A stretch of DNA of 64,000 nt from Aliarcobacter cryaerophilus (GTDB lineage: Bacteria; Campylobacterota; Campylobacteria; Campylobacterales; Arcobacteraceae), in contig NZ_CP060694.1 in NCBI RefSeq assembly GCF_014352935.1, positions 1,240,001 through 1,304,000 of the forward strand, in the 5' to 3' direction. Below are positions 25,333 through 34,630 of the stretch, piece after piece. A model generated the notes under the pieces. It searched no databases and was not told the origin of the DNA. It saw only the letters and a list, made by a program, of their open reading frames with translations. The position numbers and the translations under genes were made by a program. Numbering within the stretch: position 1 is the stretch's first letter; every line of letters starts with the position of its first letter.

Positions 25333-26887
25333 TTTTAAATTCCACTATTTTTGAATTATTATTTTCAAAGTTTTGAGATATGAAATAGCCACTAGATGCC
25401 ATATGAATAGCCTTCGATTTACCTATATGTTTTATATCTTTACAATTCTTAGGTTGGGCTATCTCTTCTTTTACTATAACTTTATCTTCTAAAAATTCAA
25501 ATTCTCTTGTGACACTTCCATCAAGCTTATTTTTTCCTGTCATCAGCATATTTACTATAAATTTTTTAAATAAATTTCCTAAATATACTGACCTAAAAAT
25601 AGTAAGTGCCAACCATCTCAAGATGATAAAATTCAAAGGATTAGGAGAAGACTCATTCATCTTATAAAAATTTGCTTGAATCTTTTTATTTTGAAATGTT
25701 ATATTCTCATCAAACTGTTGCGTAGAAAACTTTGTCCCATCATTTAGTGTACCAAATAGACCACCATCTTCTATATCTAATTTACCACTATTTTTATCAA
25801 ATACTTTTAAAGTTCCACCTTTTTTATAATTAAAAATTGCAAAATAATTTTTATTTGAAACAAGATAAATACCTGTTTGTTTAAAATCTTTTTCTTCATT
25901 TTTTGCATAAAAAGGTTTATCATCTATTTTTTCTATATTTTCTTTTACTTCATCATATTTCAATGCTGCTAGTGCGTAAGAATTCAAAAAAGGAATATAA
26001 TTTCCTATATCTATATTTTGTGGTAAAAGATGTTGTCCATTTGGTTCTAAATATTTTTCCATCAAAGCAAACTCTTCTATCTCACTACTGAGGGCAACTA
26101 TACCAGCAGGATAAAAAACCTCTGTGTTTCTTGAACCGTATAATCCTCCAATAGTTCCATCTGGATGAATAAAATGACTTAAAAAATTTGCTGAAATTTT
26201 AAGTGATTCTAATAGCATTTTATCTTTTGTTATTGCATAAGCACAAGATAAATAATATGTACACAAAGTTTGATATCCAGGATCTGCTCCCTCATATTCC
26301 CTATACCAACCTTCAGCTGATTGGTGGTCATAAATAATTTGTAGTAACTCTTTGGCTCTTTTATTGTTATCCCCAGTTAAATGATTCCATAAAACTATAG
26401 CTGCAACTCCTGTAGCTAAATGGTTTGAGATGATAGCATGCTCTTCACCATTTTTTGTAATAAACTCTATTAGTGGATTTATTACTTTAAAATATCTTTG
26501 CATAGTTTCGTCATCTAGTTTATTGCTTAAATACTTAATAGCCCAAAGTACATCAAAAGCCACCAATGCAGTCACACAAAATGAATTTTCTCTAGGATAT
26601 GCTTCTACTACTGAACCATTTTTATCTTTTATTTTTTGAATTGCCATAATAGCTGAATCTATAATCTCTAATATAAAAGATTCTTCTTTCTTCTCAAATA
26701 AACTAAGATTGATAGCGATAGCTAAACTATGTACCCCACCTTGTAAAGTAGCATTTGGAAAATCTTTTGTTTTCCAGCCCCAATACTCTCTATCTGCATA
26801 ACCATAAGTAGCTGAAAACTTATCTGTATTGTAAAGATTTAAAAGCTTGTTTATATTTTGCTTTAAAATTTGTTTATAAATATTCAC
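25325..26887 (-). CDS. Alpha/alpha-barrel protein of unknown function
   Basis: This 520-residue soluble protein has many regular helices and pieces such as 'FPNATLQGGVHSLAIAINL', 'GSVVEAYPRENSFCVTALVAFDVLWAIKYL', 'EGWYREYEGADPGYQTLCTYYLSCA' and 'DGTIGGLYGSRNTEVFYPAGI', followed by a beta-rich C-terminal part. That resembles the alpha/alpha-toroid plus beta-sandwich plan of polysaccharide lyases, heparinase II/III-like proteins or epimerases. I cannot assign a family, and no signal peptide is seen, so it seems cytoplasmic. It abuts a methyltransferase gene with a one-base overlap. It may modify a glycan intermediate. Function unknown. Confidence 0.6.
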   Translation of the reverse strand: MNIYKQILKQNINKLLNLYNTDKFSATYGYADREYWGWKTKDFPNATLQGGVHSLAIAINLSLFEKKEESFILEIIDSAIMAIQKIKDKNGSVVEAYPRENSFCVTALVAFDVLWAIKYLSNKLDDETMQRYFKVINPLIEFITKNGEEHAIISNHLATGVAAIVLWNHLTGDNNKRAKELLQIIYDHQSAEGWYREYEGADPGYQTLCTYYLSCAYAITKDKMLLESLKISANFLSHFIHPDGTIGGLYGSRNTEVFYPAGIVALSSEIEEFALMEKYLEPNGQHLLPQNIDIGNYIPFLNSYALAALKYDEVKENIEKIDDKPFYAKNEEKDFKQTGIYLVSNKNYFAIFNYKKGGTLKVFDKNSGKLDIEDGGLFGTLNDGTKFSTQQFDENITFQNKKIQANFYKMNESSPNPLNFIILRWLALTIFRSVYLGNLFKKFIVNMLMTGKNKLDGSVTREFEFLEDKVIVKEEIAQPKNCKDIKHIGKSKAIHMASSGYFISQNFENNNSKIVEFKNV

Positions 26888-27648
26888 TATTTATCATTCC
26901 TATATATAAACGACCAAGACAAATTAAAATCCATAGGTAAAACACCAAAAGGCTTTTTGATAGATTTAACACTTGTAAAATTTTCATCCAATAACTTTTT
27001 AATTTTATTTACGAAATTTGGATGTTCCCAGCATATAATTTTATCGTAATCAAAATCCATATTTTTCCTCACATATCGTCTGGATGTTAGGAATCTTCCA
27101 AATCCCCAAGCTACCCCCCCCTCAGCGGGTACTGCACCTATTAAAACACCATTTGGTTTTAAAATTCTTTTTAACTCTTGTAAATACTCTTCTAACTCAT
27201 AAATATGTTCTAACTGATGAAATGTAACCAATACATCTACACTATTATCTTCTATTGGAATAGAGGTACCTTGTACTTCAAGAGTGTCAGAATTATCAAT
27301 ACAATATTCTTTTAGTCTATTTTTCGATATTTCTAAAAAGTCTTTATTTATATCAGATAGTATATATTTCTTAGGTTTTGTTTGATTATAATCTAAGTGA
27401 TCTATTCGTCCAGGACCAACTTCTAAAACTACTTTATCTGTTAAGTCGATTTGACTCATTATCTTAAATCCAAAGTGATTTACAATTGTACCGATACTTC
27501 CTTTTTGATTATCCTCATAAAATTTCAAACAGCACTCATCTTGCCATTTTCTAAAATCTTTATCCTCAAAATTTGTTTTTAGTCCACATCTTTTTCTATC
27601 TCCAAACAGTGGTTTGAATATAAAATACGGTAAGTATTTATATATCAT
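26887..27648 (-). CDS. SAM-dependent methyltransferase with an internal G8 tract
   Basis: This 253-residue protein has motif I 'VLEVGPGRIDHLDY', 'LSDINKDFLEISKNRL' and 'VDVLVTFHQLEHIYELEEYLQELKRILKPNGVLIGAVPAEGGVAWG', a clear class I SAM methyltransferase. The codons for 'EGGV' are written in a run of eight G (coding strand; 27114-27121). Such G tracts change length by slipped-strand pairing in Campylobacterota, so this gene is a candidate phase-variable switch. In this reading it is in frame. It overlaps the deacetylase-like gene by 11 bases. The methyl acceptor is unknown, probably a sugar of the O-unit. Confidence 0.85.
   Translation of the reverse strand: MIYKYLPYFIFKPLFGDRKRCGLKTNFEDKDFRKWQDECCLKFYEDNQKGSIGTIVNHFGFKIMSQIDLTDKVVLEVGPGRIDHLDYNQTKPKKYILSDINKDFLEISKNRLKEYCIDNSDTLEVQGTSIPIEDNSVDVLVTFHQLEHIYELEEYLQELKRILKPNGVLIGAVPAEGGVAWGFGRFLTSRRYVRKNMDFDYDKIICWEHPNFVNKIKKLLDENFTSVKSIKKPFGVLPMDFNLSWSFIYRNDK
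27114..27121 (-). repeat. G8 homopolymer inside a methyltransferase gene
   Basis: The plus strand has eight C in a row in an otherwise AT-rich region. It is one of only two runs of seven or more G/C I found in the window; the other (C7) is at 17371-17377. Loss or gain of one base here would shift the frame of the methyltransferase gene about two-thirds of the way through. Confidence 0.9.
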
Positions 27649-28948
27649 TTAAAATCTCCTCATAAAATTTATGCCAATTGTAATCACTACTACAAACTCT
27701 TTGATGCCAAGATATTGATATATGTAAAGTTTTTGATACTTCTTTTGATGTTTTTATCATATCTTTTGCTTTTTGAAATATCTCTTCATCATCAGCATAA
27801 TCATAAATATTTGAATCCATAACAATCTGCGGTATCACTTGATAGCTATATGCTTTTTCATTTTCAAAATCATAGGGATTATATAAACTAGCACATCCAC
27901 TTCTAAAACCAATCCTATCATTCCATCCAAGAGTAGAATCATACTCAAATAATTTACTATGAGACCTTGGAGTGATTAATTCAAAATAATTTAACCAATG
28001 TTGCCTAGTTTTAGTTATCTTGATACCAAGGATTTGTTCAAGTATTTCTTTTTCTACTTTTAGTTTTTTAAAATCTTTTGCACTATTGAAACTACCATGA
28101 AGTCCTATTTGAAATCCTTTACTATATAGTTCTTTTAGTTTATTTTGAAGTTTAGTATTAGTTTTTATATCGTAAGAAGGGTCTATAAGCCAAGATTTGA
28201 AATTTTTTGAACCATTTTTTACATAAATATAAAATGTAGAAGTTTTGTTATATTTTTGTTCTAATTTTTCCCAATAATCAAAGCACCAGTATGATGGATT
28301 TGAAAAAGCAAATTTAAATGTTTTAACCAAATTTTTAAAAAATTGTTTTGGTTTTGTAATTGACTTAATTGTATTGAAACTATTAAATGCTGTTTGCTTG
28401 AGTCTTAATTGAATTGTTTTATTTATATAATCAACATCATGCGATAAATCAATAATTGGCTTTTGTAAATCTTTAAAATATAAATTTGGAAAATTCATTT
28501 TTAAAAAATTTTCTAACTCATTAAAAAGTATATTTACAATTGGTATATCAAAACTATTTTTATTAACCCTTGGATGATTTAAACTATAACTATAAATATT
28601 TTTTCCATTTTTTTCACTAATATATTCTTCATATCTTGATAAAAATACAAAAGCATTCCAAAAAATATCATAACTAAATTCAAAAGAATCATCTTTAGTA
28701 TTCTCTAATATATATAAATCGTTTTTTAAATATTCTATATTTCCATTGGGTTCAGTCATATTGGAATTAAATATATGCAAATTATTCTTTTGATATTTTT
28801 GGGTATAGAATATTGTATTTTTATATATTCCATCTTGATTTATATTTATCACTTCAATATCAAAACTTACTAAATTTATTTTTTTGAATTGTTCTAGAAT
28901 GTATGATAGCCATTTTGGATTAGTTATATCTGTTTTTATAGTAAGCAT
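27638..28948 (-). CDS. Polysaccharide deacetylase-like protein (NodB-type C-terminal domain)
   Basis: This 436-residue protein has, after an N-terminal region of about 160 residues, a NodB-like barrel beginning 'PIIDLSHDVDYINKTI' (catalytic and metal-binding Asp). 'STFYIYVKNG' and 'FQIGLHGSFNSAKDFKKLKVEKEILEQILG' follow. Only the latter part of the canonical HxxxH motif is clear. The family removes N-acetyl groups or acts on related glycans, and relatives occur next to asparagine-synthase-like genes in exopolysaccharide clusters. No signal peptide is visible, so it may act in the cytoplasm. It overlaps neighbours by one and eleven bases. Confidence 0.72.
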   Translation of the reverse strand: MLTIKTDITNPKWLSYILEQFKKINLVSFDIEVININQDGIYKNTIFYTQKYQKNNLHIFNSNMTEPNGNIEYLKNDLYILENTKDDSFEFSYDIFWNAFVFLSRYEEYISEKNGKNIYSYSLNHPRVNKNSFDIPIVNILFNELENFLKMNFPNLYFKDLQKPIIDLSHDVDYINKTIQLRLKQTAFNSFNTIKSITKPKQFFKNLVKTFKFAFSNPSYWCFDYWEKLEQKYNKTSTFYIYVKNGSKNFKSWLIDPSYDIKTNTKLQNKLKELYSKGFQIGLHGSFNSAKDFKKLKVEKEILEQILGIKITKTRQHWLNYFELITPRSHSKLFEYDSTLGWNDRIGFRSGCASLYNPYDFENEKAYSYQVIPQIVMDSNIYDYADDEEIFQKAKDMIKTSKEVSKTLHISISWHQRVCSSDYNWHKFYEEILNDI

Positions 28949-30822
28949 TAGTCTATAAACTTCCTATGCCACATTTCAAGATTTAAAGCTCCCCATAAAT
29001 CTCTACTAAATTGTCCACTTTGATTGATTTGTTTTTCTATATTTGTTATATTTAAATAACCTCTTTGTTTTGCTTTTTGAGAAGTTAAAATATCTAAAGC
29101 ATACTCTTTTAAATCACCTGCCAACCAATTATTAATTGGTGTTGGAAATCCCATTTTATCTTTTCTATTAATTATCTCTTTGGGTAATATATTTTTTACA
29201 GATTTAATCAACATAGCTTTTGTTTTACCACCTGAAAATTTCATTGCGGGTGGCATTTTTGAAGCAAGTTCTACAATTCTGTAATCTAAAATAGGAACTC
29301 TTGATTCTATTGAAACAGCCATACTCATTCTATCTTCTACATGTAACAATGCTGGCAATAAAGTTTTTAAATCAAAATGTGTCATTTTATTAAAATATGA
29401 TTTTGTATCAGGATGATTAAATACTTGTTTAAATTTATCCAATAATTGTTCTTCTTCAAAAGTTGATAAAAATTCTTGATTATAAATTTTATGCAAATTA
29501 TGAGAACGATTCATCATACGATAATATCTTTCATCCATTGGATCAAATAAACCCTCTTTGAATTGCTCTTTTAATAATGGTATATAATTTTTAAGCTGTG
29601 CCATATTAGGGATAATAGATTGTAAAGTAACTAAATGTTTTCCTTCTTCAGAAGTTTCAAATATAGCTCCTTTTAACGCTTGTTCTAAATATGCTACAGC
29701 ATATCGTGTATAACCGCCAAATATTTCATCTCCACCTTGTCCACCTAATACAACTTTTACATGCTGTGATACAAGTTTTGAAACCATATACTGGGAAAAT
29801 ACTCCCGGTCCTGCTTCTGGATAATCCATATGGTACATAATTTTTTCAAAATTATCTGTAAAATCCTTTGAGGTAGGAAATATCTCATGGTGAATACTAT
29901 TTATAGACTTTTGAACAATTTGGGCATAATGTGTTTCATCAAAATCTTTTGAATCTTTAAATCCTCCACAAAAAGTATGAAAATCACCAAAATAATTTTT
30001 AGATGCAAGTGTTGAAACTAAACTAGAATCAATTCCACCACTCAAATATGCACCAATAGGTACATCTGAACGAGTTTGAATATTTAAAGAATTTTCTAAT
30101 AAATGTAGTAATTCTGTAGTATATTCTTCTTCCGATAAGCTTTCATCAATATTATAATCAAATTCCCAATACTTCTTTTTTTCTTTAACTTTTCCATTTT
30201 CAAGATATAAATATGTTGCAGGTTCTAGAGAATGTATATTTTTAAACAATGTGTGTTTTTTTAACATAACTTGAAAAGTCATATATTCATTTAATGATTT
30301 TTGATCAACCTCAGCTTTAATATCAGGATATTCTAAAATAGCCTTTACTTCTGATGCAAAAATAAAATCATTATTTTGATAGGTATAATATAATGGTTTA
30401 ATTCCAAAATGATCTCTGGCTAAAAACATACTGTCTTTAACTTTATCATAAACTGCAAATGCAAACATACCATTTAGTTTTGAAACACACTCTTTTCCAT
30501 ATACTATATACATATTTAAAAGTACTTCTGTATCAGAATGTGTTTTAAATTTTATACCTTTTGAAACAAGATGTTGTCGTAATTCTAAATAATTATATAT
30601 TTCACCATTAAATATAATAATATATCTATTATCAGTACTTGTCATTGGTTGAACTGCATTATCTATATCTATAATAGCTAATCTTGTATGTCCAAAGGCA
30701 ATATTATTATCCATATATTTAGATTGAGCATCAGGTCCTCTATGATATAAAGTCTCTAACTGCTTTTGTACAATATGTTCTTTATCATTTCTTTGAGATA
30801 TAAAACCGACTATACCACACAT
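28948..30822 (-). CDS. Glutamine-hydrolysing asparagine synthetase family protein
   Basis: This 624-residue protein has a class II glutaminase domain (MCGIVGF, Cys2 nucleophile; 'HRGPDAQ'; 'FNGEIYNYLELR') and an asparagine synthetase domain with the PP-loop 'YLSGGIDSSLVSTLA' near residue 260, then 'HVEDRMSMAVSIESRVPILDYR'. It is close to AsnB paralogues found in polysaccharide clusters rather than the housekeeping enzyme. Such proteins may amidate a uronic acid or an amino-acid substituent of a glycan. Its substrate cannot be read here. It follows a methyltransferase gene with a gap of one base. Confidence 0.85.
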   Translation of the reverse strand: MCGIVGFISQRNDKEHIVQKQLETLYHRGPDAQSKYMDNNIAFGHTRLAIIDIDNAVQPMTSTDNRYIIIFNGEIYNYLELRQHLVSKGIKFKTHSDTEVLLNMYIVYGKECVSKLNGMFAFAVYDKVKDSMFLARDHFGIKPLYYTYQNNDFIFASEVKAILEYPDIKAEVDQKSLNEYMTFQVMLKKHTLFKNIHSLEPATYLYLENGKVKEKKKYWEFDYNIDESLSEEEYTTELLHLLENSLNIQTRSDVPIGAYLSGGIDSSLVSTLASKNYFGDFHTFCGGFKDSKDFDETHYAQIVQKSINSIHHEIFPTSKDFTDNFEKIMYHMDYPEAGPGVFSQYMVSKLVSQHVKVVLGGQGGDEIFGGYTRYAVAYLEQALKGAIFETSEEGKHLVTLQSIIPNMAQLKNYIPLLKEQFKEGLFDPMDERYYRMMNRSHNLHKIYNQEFLSTFEEEQLLDKFKQVFNHPDTKSYFNKMTHFDLKTLLPALLHVEDRMSMAVSIESRVPILDYRIVELASKMPPAMKFSGGKTKAMLIKSVKNILPKEIINRKDKMGFPTPINNWLAGDLKEYALDILTSQKAKQRGYLNITNIEKQINQSGQFSRDLWGALNLEMWHRKFID

Positions 30823-30823
30823 T

Positions 30824-31657
30824 CTATTTCTTTCTTAAGCTTAAATGAATCATAAAGCCCATATTTTTTGATAAAAATCTGTGTAAAAACAAAGGTATTT
30901 TGAAGGGTAAACTTCTTGCAGGAAAGAAATTTAAAAATACTTTATCTACATAAAAGTATTTTTCAACTAGTTTAATTGCTTCTTGTTTCGAATATGATTT
31001 ACCTATTGGATTTTTATCCCCATCATATAATCTGGTGATTTCATCTACATCATTTTGTGCAAAAATATCTTCTCTGCCTCTACCTTTTAGCTCTGCTCCT
31101 ACTTTTGAAAGAAACTTTCCTACTGGTTTAATAAAATGCCAATTTCTAAGAAAAATGTTTTTGTAATATACAGAAATATATGCTGTTCCATTTGATTTTA
31201 GAACTCTTGCCATCTCTTCAACTGTTTTTTCAGTATTAGGTGTATGATGGATTACTCCTTGGCAATTAATATGTTCAAAGAAACAATCATCATATGTCAT
31301 AGACTCAGCATTTTGGATAGATAAATTAGACTTTAATTCATATAATTCGAGTCTTTTTTTTGTAGTTTCTATAGCCATATTTGTTAAATCAGCTGAATAC
31401 ATATTTTTATATCCTCCTCTATTTAACATCTCTATCGTCCAAAATCCAACACCGCAACCTAAGTCTAAAACCCTTGCTTCTTCACTTAAGTGTGGAATAA
31501 ATAAATTTTCGGAAAACTCTTTTGCGAAAACATCATCAATATAAATTTTTTTGTGTTCATCAAAAAACTCTTTTGAACCAACTTCAAATTTACTCTCACC
31601 AGAGAACAAAGGATTATTTTCCCAAAAATCTTTTACATCATTAATTGTTTTATTCAT
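30824..31657 (-). CDS. SAM-dependent methyltransferase
   Basis: This 277-residue protein shows motif I 'ARVLDLGCGVGFWTIEML', 'YSADLTNMAIETTKKRLE' and 'HINCQGVIHHTPNTEKTVEEMARVLKSNGTAYISVYYKN', a Methyltransf_11/25 pattern. The N-terminal 'VKDFWENNPLFSGESKFEVGSKEFFDEHKKIY' is typical of a group of glycan methyltransferases in O-antigen clusters. It shares one base with the upstream GT2 gene stop. This is one of three methyltransferases in the locus. Substrate unknown. Confidence 0.85.
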   Translation of the reverse strand: MNKTINDVKDFWENNPLFSGESKFEVGSKEFFDEHKKIYIDDVFAKEFSENLFIPHLSEEARVLDLGCGVGFWTIEMLNRGGYKNMYSADLTNMAIETTKKRLELYELKSNLSIQNAESMTYDDCFFEHINCQGVIHHTPNTEKTVEEMARVLKSNGTAYISVYYKNIFLRNWHFIKPVGKFLSKVGAELKGRGREDIFAQNDVDEITRLYDGDKNPIGKSYSKQEAIKLVEKYFYVDKVFLNFFPARSLPFKIPLFLHRFLSKNMGFMIHLSLRKK

Positions 31658-32451
31658 TATTTACCCTCATGAAGTTTTTTAACATTTTTGTATCCTGTTC
31701 TCCAACCACCCCAAGGCCAATGATAAAGTAATGCCAATGTTCCATATCCAAAAGTTGTAATTGAGCTAACCATTTTAGACTCACTTCTCTTTTGTTGGTA
31801 TCTAAGAACAAAAGGTGATTCACCGAATTTCGCTCCAATAATTTTTAACTTAACAATTTTTTCTAAAGTTGCAGTAAATCCTAAACCTTTTAATTGAATA
31901 AATTGATTACCAAATGTATTTATTGCATGCTTAATTGCAGTAGCTCTATATGCTCTAAAACCACTAGAATATTCTTTTAAACCATCTATTGGGAAGAAAA
32001 ATTTCATAAATAAATTGGCTAATTTTGAAATAGTTGCTCTATAACTATCTAATCCTTCTTGTCCTCCACCTTCTACAAATCTAGAAGCAATTACAACATC
32101 ATATCCCTCATGAATTTTAGATAATAATCCTGGAATAAATTCTGGTTCATGAGTATCATCACAGTCCATTCGGATAATAATATCTTCATCATTTGACATT
32201 TCTGCTGCTTTTTCAAAAAGGTCTCTTGATGTTTCACCTAATCCTCTATTAATAACATGTGTAATAATAGTCATAGGAAGAGTTTCTGCATATTCTTTCA
32301 ACTTTTCACCTGTTTTATCACGACTTCCATCATTGCAAACTATAATATGATAATCTAATTTCATATCTTCTCTAAATGATTTATCTATTTTAGGAAGAAG
32401 CTGATCTAAAGATTCTTCTTCATTGTATGCTGGTAATAACATATATATCAT
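31657..32451 (-). CDS. Glycosyltransferase family 2 (DPM1-like)
   Basis: This 264-residue GT-A protein has 'MLLPAYNEEESLDQLLPKID', 'VCNDGSRDKTGEKL' and the metal-binding 'MDCDDTHEPEF', followed by 'ASRFVEGGGQEGLDSYR'. It resembles polyprenyl-phosphate mannosyl/glucosyl transferases. No C-terminal membrane helices are apparent, so it may be a soluble dolichol-phosphate-mannose-type enzyme, making a lipid-linked sugar donor for a GT-C enzyme such as the 655-residue membrane protein. This pairing is inference. It overlaps the wbpI-like gene by four bases. Confidence 0.85.
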   Translation of the reverse strand: MIYMLLPAYNEEESLDQLLPKIDKSFREDMKLDYHIIVCNDGSRDKTGEKLKEYAETLPMTIITHVINRGLGETSRDLFEKAAEMSNDEDIIIRMDCDDTHEPEFIPGLLSKIHEGYDVVIASRFVEGGGQEGLDSYRATISKLANLFMKFFFPIDGLKEYSSGFRAYRATAIKHAINTFGNQFIQLKGLGFTATLEKIVKLKIIGAKFGESPFVLRYQQKRSESKMVSSITTFGYGTLALLYHWPWGGWRTGYKNVKKLHEGK

Positions 32452-33509
32452 TTTAATAATTCCTTTATAATTTTTTTACTGGCTATTCCACTACCATATA
32501 AGTCTAATTTTGAATTTTCTTTGTTAAATTCTGAGTTAGATTTATAAGCTTCTAATATTTTCTTTTTATTTGCTCCAACTAAAGTATTAACTCCACAATC
32601 TACAAGCTCCACCCACTCTGTTTCATCTCTTAACGTTATACATTGTTTTTCAAAAAAATATGCCTCTTTTTGAAGTCCACCGCTATCTGTCATCACAAAA
32701 TCACAATTATCTATCAGCCATACCATTTCAAGATAACCAACAGGGTCTATAATCGTAAGATTTTGTATATCTAATTTCAAATTTTTTAAGATTTTTTTTG
32801 TTCTTGGATGAAGAGGTAAAATCACTTGTTTTTCTTGTCCCATTTCATCAAGAGCTGCAAATATATTGCTCAATCTAGTTTCATCATCAGTATTCTCAGC
32901 TCTATGAATTGTACAAAGTATAAAATTATCTTTTATTCCAATATTTGGTTTTAGAGCTAAGTTTTTATAAAACATTGCCCCATCTTGCATAACATCACCA
33001 GATTTTACTATCTTACAGTCAAGATTTTCATAACCTTCCTTTTTAAGATTTTCTATAGCTGTATCAGTTGGGCAAAATAGTATATTACTTACTCTATCTG
33101 TGAGTATTCTATTTACTTCTTCTGGCATTTTCATATTAAAACTTCTAAGACCTGCTTCTATATGAGCTAGTTTTATATGAAGCTTACTTGCTACTATTGC
33201 ACCAGCAAGTGTAGAGTTTGTATCTCCATACACCATAATCCAATCAGGTTTTTCTAATAAGGCAACTTCTTCAATTTTTTCTATCATCTGTCCAGTCATA
33301 GCACCATGAGATTTTCCACCAATTCCTAAAAAATAATTTGGTTTCGGTATTTGCATCTCTTCAAAAAATATATCAGACATATTTGCATCATAGTGTTGTC
33401 CTGTATGAACAATTATCTCTTCTATTTCTTTATATTTTGATATTTCACGACTTATACTTCCTGCTTTTATAAATTGTGGCCGTGCTCCTAATATTGTAAG
33501 AATTTTCAT
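32448..33509 (-). CDS. wbpI: UDP-GlcNAc(3NAc)A 2-epimerase (WecB/WbpI family)
   Basis: This 353-residue protein has the WecB fold marks: 'ILGARPQFIKAG', 'HTGQHYDANMSDIFFEE', 'GDTNSTLAGAIVASKL', 'HIEAGLRSFNMKMPEEVNRILTDRVS', 'TDSGGLQKEAYFF'. In the context of wbpA, B, D and E it most likely makes UDP-ManNAc(3NAc)A by 2-epimerisation of UDP-GlcNAc(3NAc)A. The four or five genes form a well-known set from Pseudomonas and Bordetella O-antigen clusters. It shares one base with the wbpE stop, so the enzymes are translationally coupled. An ordinary WecB (UDP-GlcNAc 2-epimerase) is the alternative. Confidence 0.85.
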   Translation of the reverse strand: MKILTILGARPQFIKAGSISREISKYKEIEEIIVHTGQHYDANMSDIFFEEMQIPKPNYFLGIGGKSHGAMTGQMIEKIEEVALLEKPDWIMVYGDTNSTLAGAIVASKLHIKLAHIEAGLRSFNMKMPEEVNRILTDRVSNILFCPTDTAIENLKKEGYENLDCKIVKSGDVMQDGAMFYKNLALKPNIGIKDNFILCTIHRAENTDDETRLSNIFAALDEMGQEKQVILPLHPRTKKILKNLKLDIQNLTIIDPVGYLEMVWLIDNCDFVMTDSGGLQKEAYFFEKQCITLRDETEWVELVDCGVNTLVGANKKKILEAYKSNSEFNKENSKLDLYGSGIASKKIIKELLK

Positions 33510-34627
33510 TATAAACTTTTTATAATAAAATCAATCTCTTCATCGCTTACATATGGATTCATAGGTAAGCTCATTATCTCTTTTGATACTTTTTCTGAGA
33601 TTGGAAAATCACCTTCTTTTAGGTTTAGGTATTTAAAGCATTCTTGTACATGTAGAGGCATTGGGTAATGTACTGCTGTTGGAATACCTAGGTTTTGAAG
33701 TTTTGTTTGAAGTTCAGTTCTATTTTGTACTCTTATTGAGTATTGTGCCCAAGCTGATGTTCTATCATTTTTAACGAAAGGAGTTTCTATATTTTTTGCG
33801 TTTAGTGCTTTTGTGTATTTTTCTGCTACATCTTGTCTTAGTTTCAAATCTTTTTCATAGTATTTTAGTTTTACATTAAGTACTGCTGCTTGAATAGTAT
33901 CAAGTCTTCCACCCATACCAATATATTGATGATGGTATCTTATACTTTGTCCATGAAGTCTAAGGCTTTGGATTTTAGTCGCTAGTTGTTGGTTGTTAGT
34001 AAATACAGCTCCACCATCACCATAGCAACCTAATGGTTTAGCAGGGAAAAAAGAGGTACAAGAGATATCACCAAGGTTTGAGTCACTTATACCTTTATAA
34101 GTAGATCCAAAGCTTTGAGCTCCATCAACAATTACTTTTAGGTTATGGTTTTTAGCTATTTGATTTATTTCATCCATATCACATGGTTGTCCATATAGAC
34201 TTACAGGAATAATAGCTTTAGTTTTTGGTGTGATAGCCGCTTCTATTTTTTTTGGGTCTATATTATATGTTTTTTCATCAATATCAACGAAAACTGGTTT
34301 AGCTTTAAGAAAAGCTATTGTTTCTGCTGTTGCAAAGAATGTAAAAGGAGTTGTAATAATTTCATCATCTGGTTGTATATCTAAAGCCATCATAGCAAGT
34401 AAAAGAGCATCTGTTCCACTTGAGCAAGATATTGCGTATTTTGAACCTGTAAACTTCTCTAGGTCTCTTTCAAGCTCATCTATTTGAGTTCCCATTATAA
34501 AGTTACAATCTCGTGCTACTTTTAAAATAGCCTCTTCTATCTCTTCTTTATATAGGTTGTGTTGGTGTTGAAGGTTGGCAAAATCTATACTAGTTTTTGG
34601 TTTTTGGTTTTTAGTTTCTTGAGACAT
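33509..34627 (-). CDS. wbpE: UDP-3-keto-sugar aminotransferase WbpE (DegT family)
   Basis: This 372-residue PLP enzyme has 'CSSGTDALLLAMMAL', 'VDGAQSFGSTYKG' and 'SFFPAKPLGCYGDGGAV' with the PLP-binding Lys. In this pathway it aminates the 3-keto product of WbpB to give UDP-GlcNAc(3N)A. Its first 13 residues (MSQETKNQKPKTS) are extra compared with the usual start near 'IDFANLQ' and are coded by a heptamer repeat array. A second, broken copy of its C-terminal end lies at 17090-17363. It has four bases between its start and the wbpD stop. Confidence 0.9.
   Translation of the reverse strand: MSQETKNQKPKTSIDFANLQHQHNLYKEEIEEAILKVARDCNFIMGTQIDELERDLEKFTGSKYAISCSSGTDALLLAMMALDIQPDDEIITTPFTFFATAETIAFLKAKPVFVDIDEKTYNIDPKKIEAAITPKTKAIIPVSLYGQPCDMDEINQIAKNHNLKVIVDGAQSFGSTYKGISDSNLGDISCTSFFPAKPLGCYGDGGAVFTNNQQLATKIQSLRLHGQSIRYHHQYIGMGGRLDTIQAAVLNVKLKYYEKDLKLRQDVAEKYTKALNAKNIETPFVKNDRTSAWAQYSIRVQNRTELQTKLQNLGIPTAVHYPMPLHVQECFKYLNLKEGDFPISEKVSKEIMSLPMNPYVSDEEIDFIIKSL
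34590..34617. repeat. Heptamer array in the wbpE start region
   Basis: The plus strand shows about four copies of a 7-bp unit of the type RGTTTTT (agttttt, ggttttt, ggttttt, agtttct). It lies in the first codons of wbpE and writes the extra residues ETKNQKPK. Related arrays occur at 35197-35257, 35621-35652 and 36635-36655. Confidence 0.85.
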
Positions 34628-34630
34628 TAA

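Noticed and set aside
31650-31838. 62-codon minus-strand ORF at the end of the GT2 gene
   Set aside because: Other frame of GT2; no start signal.
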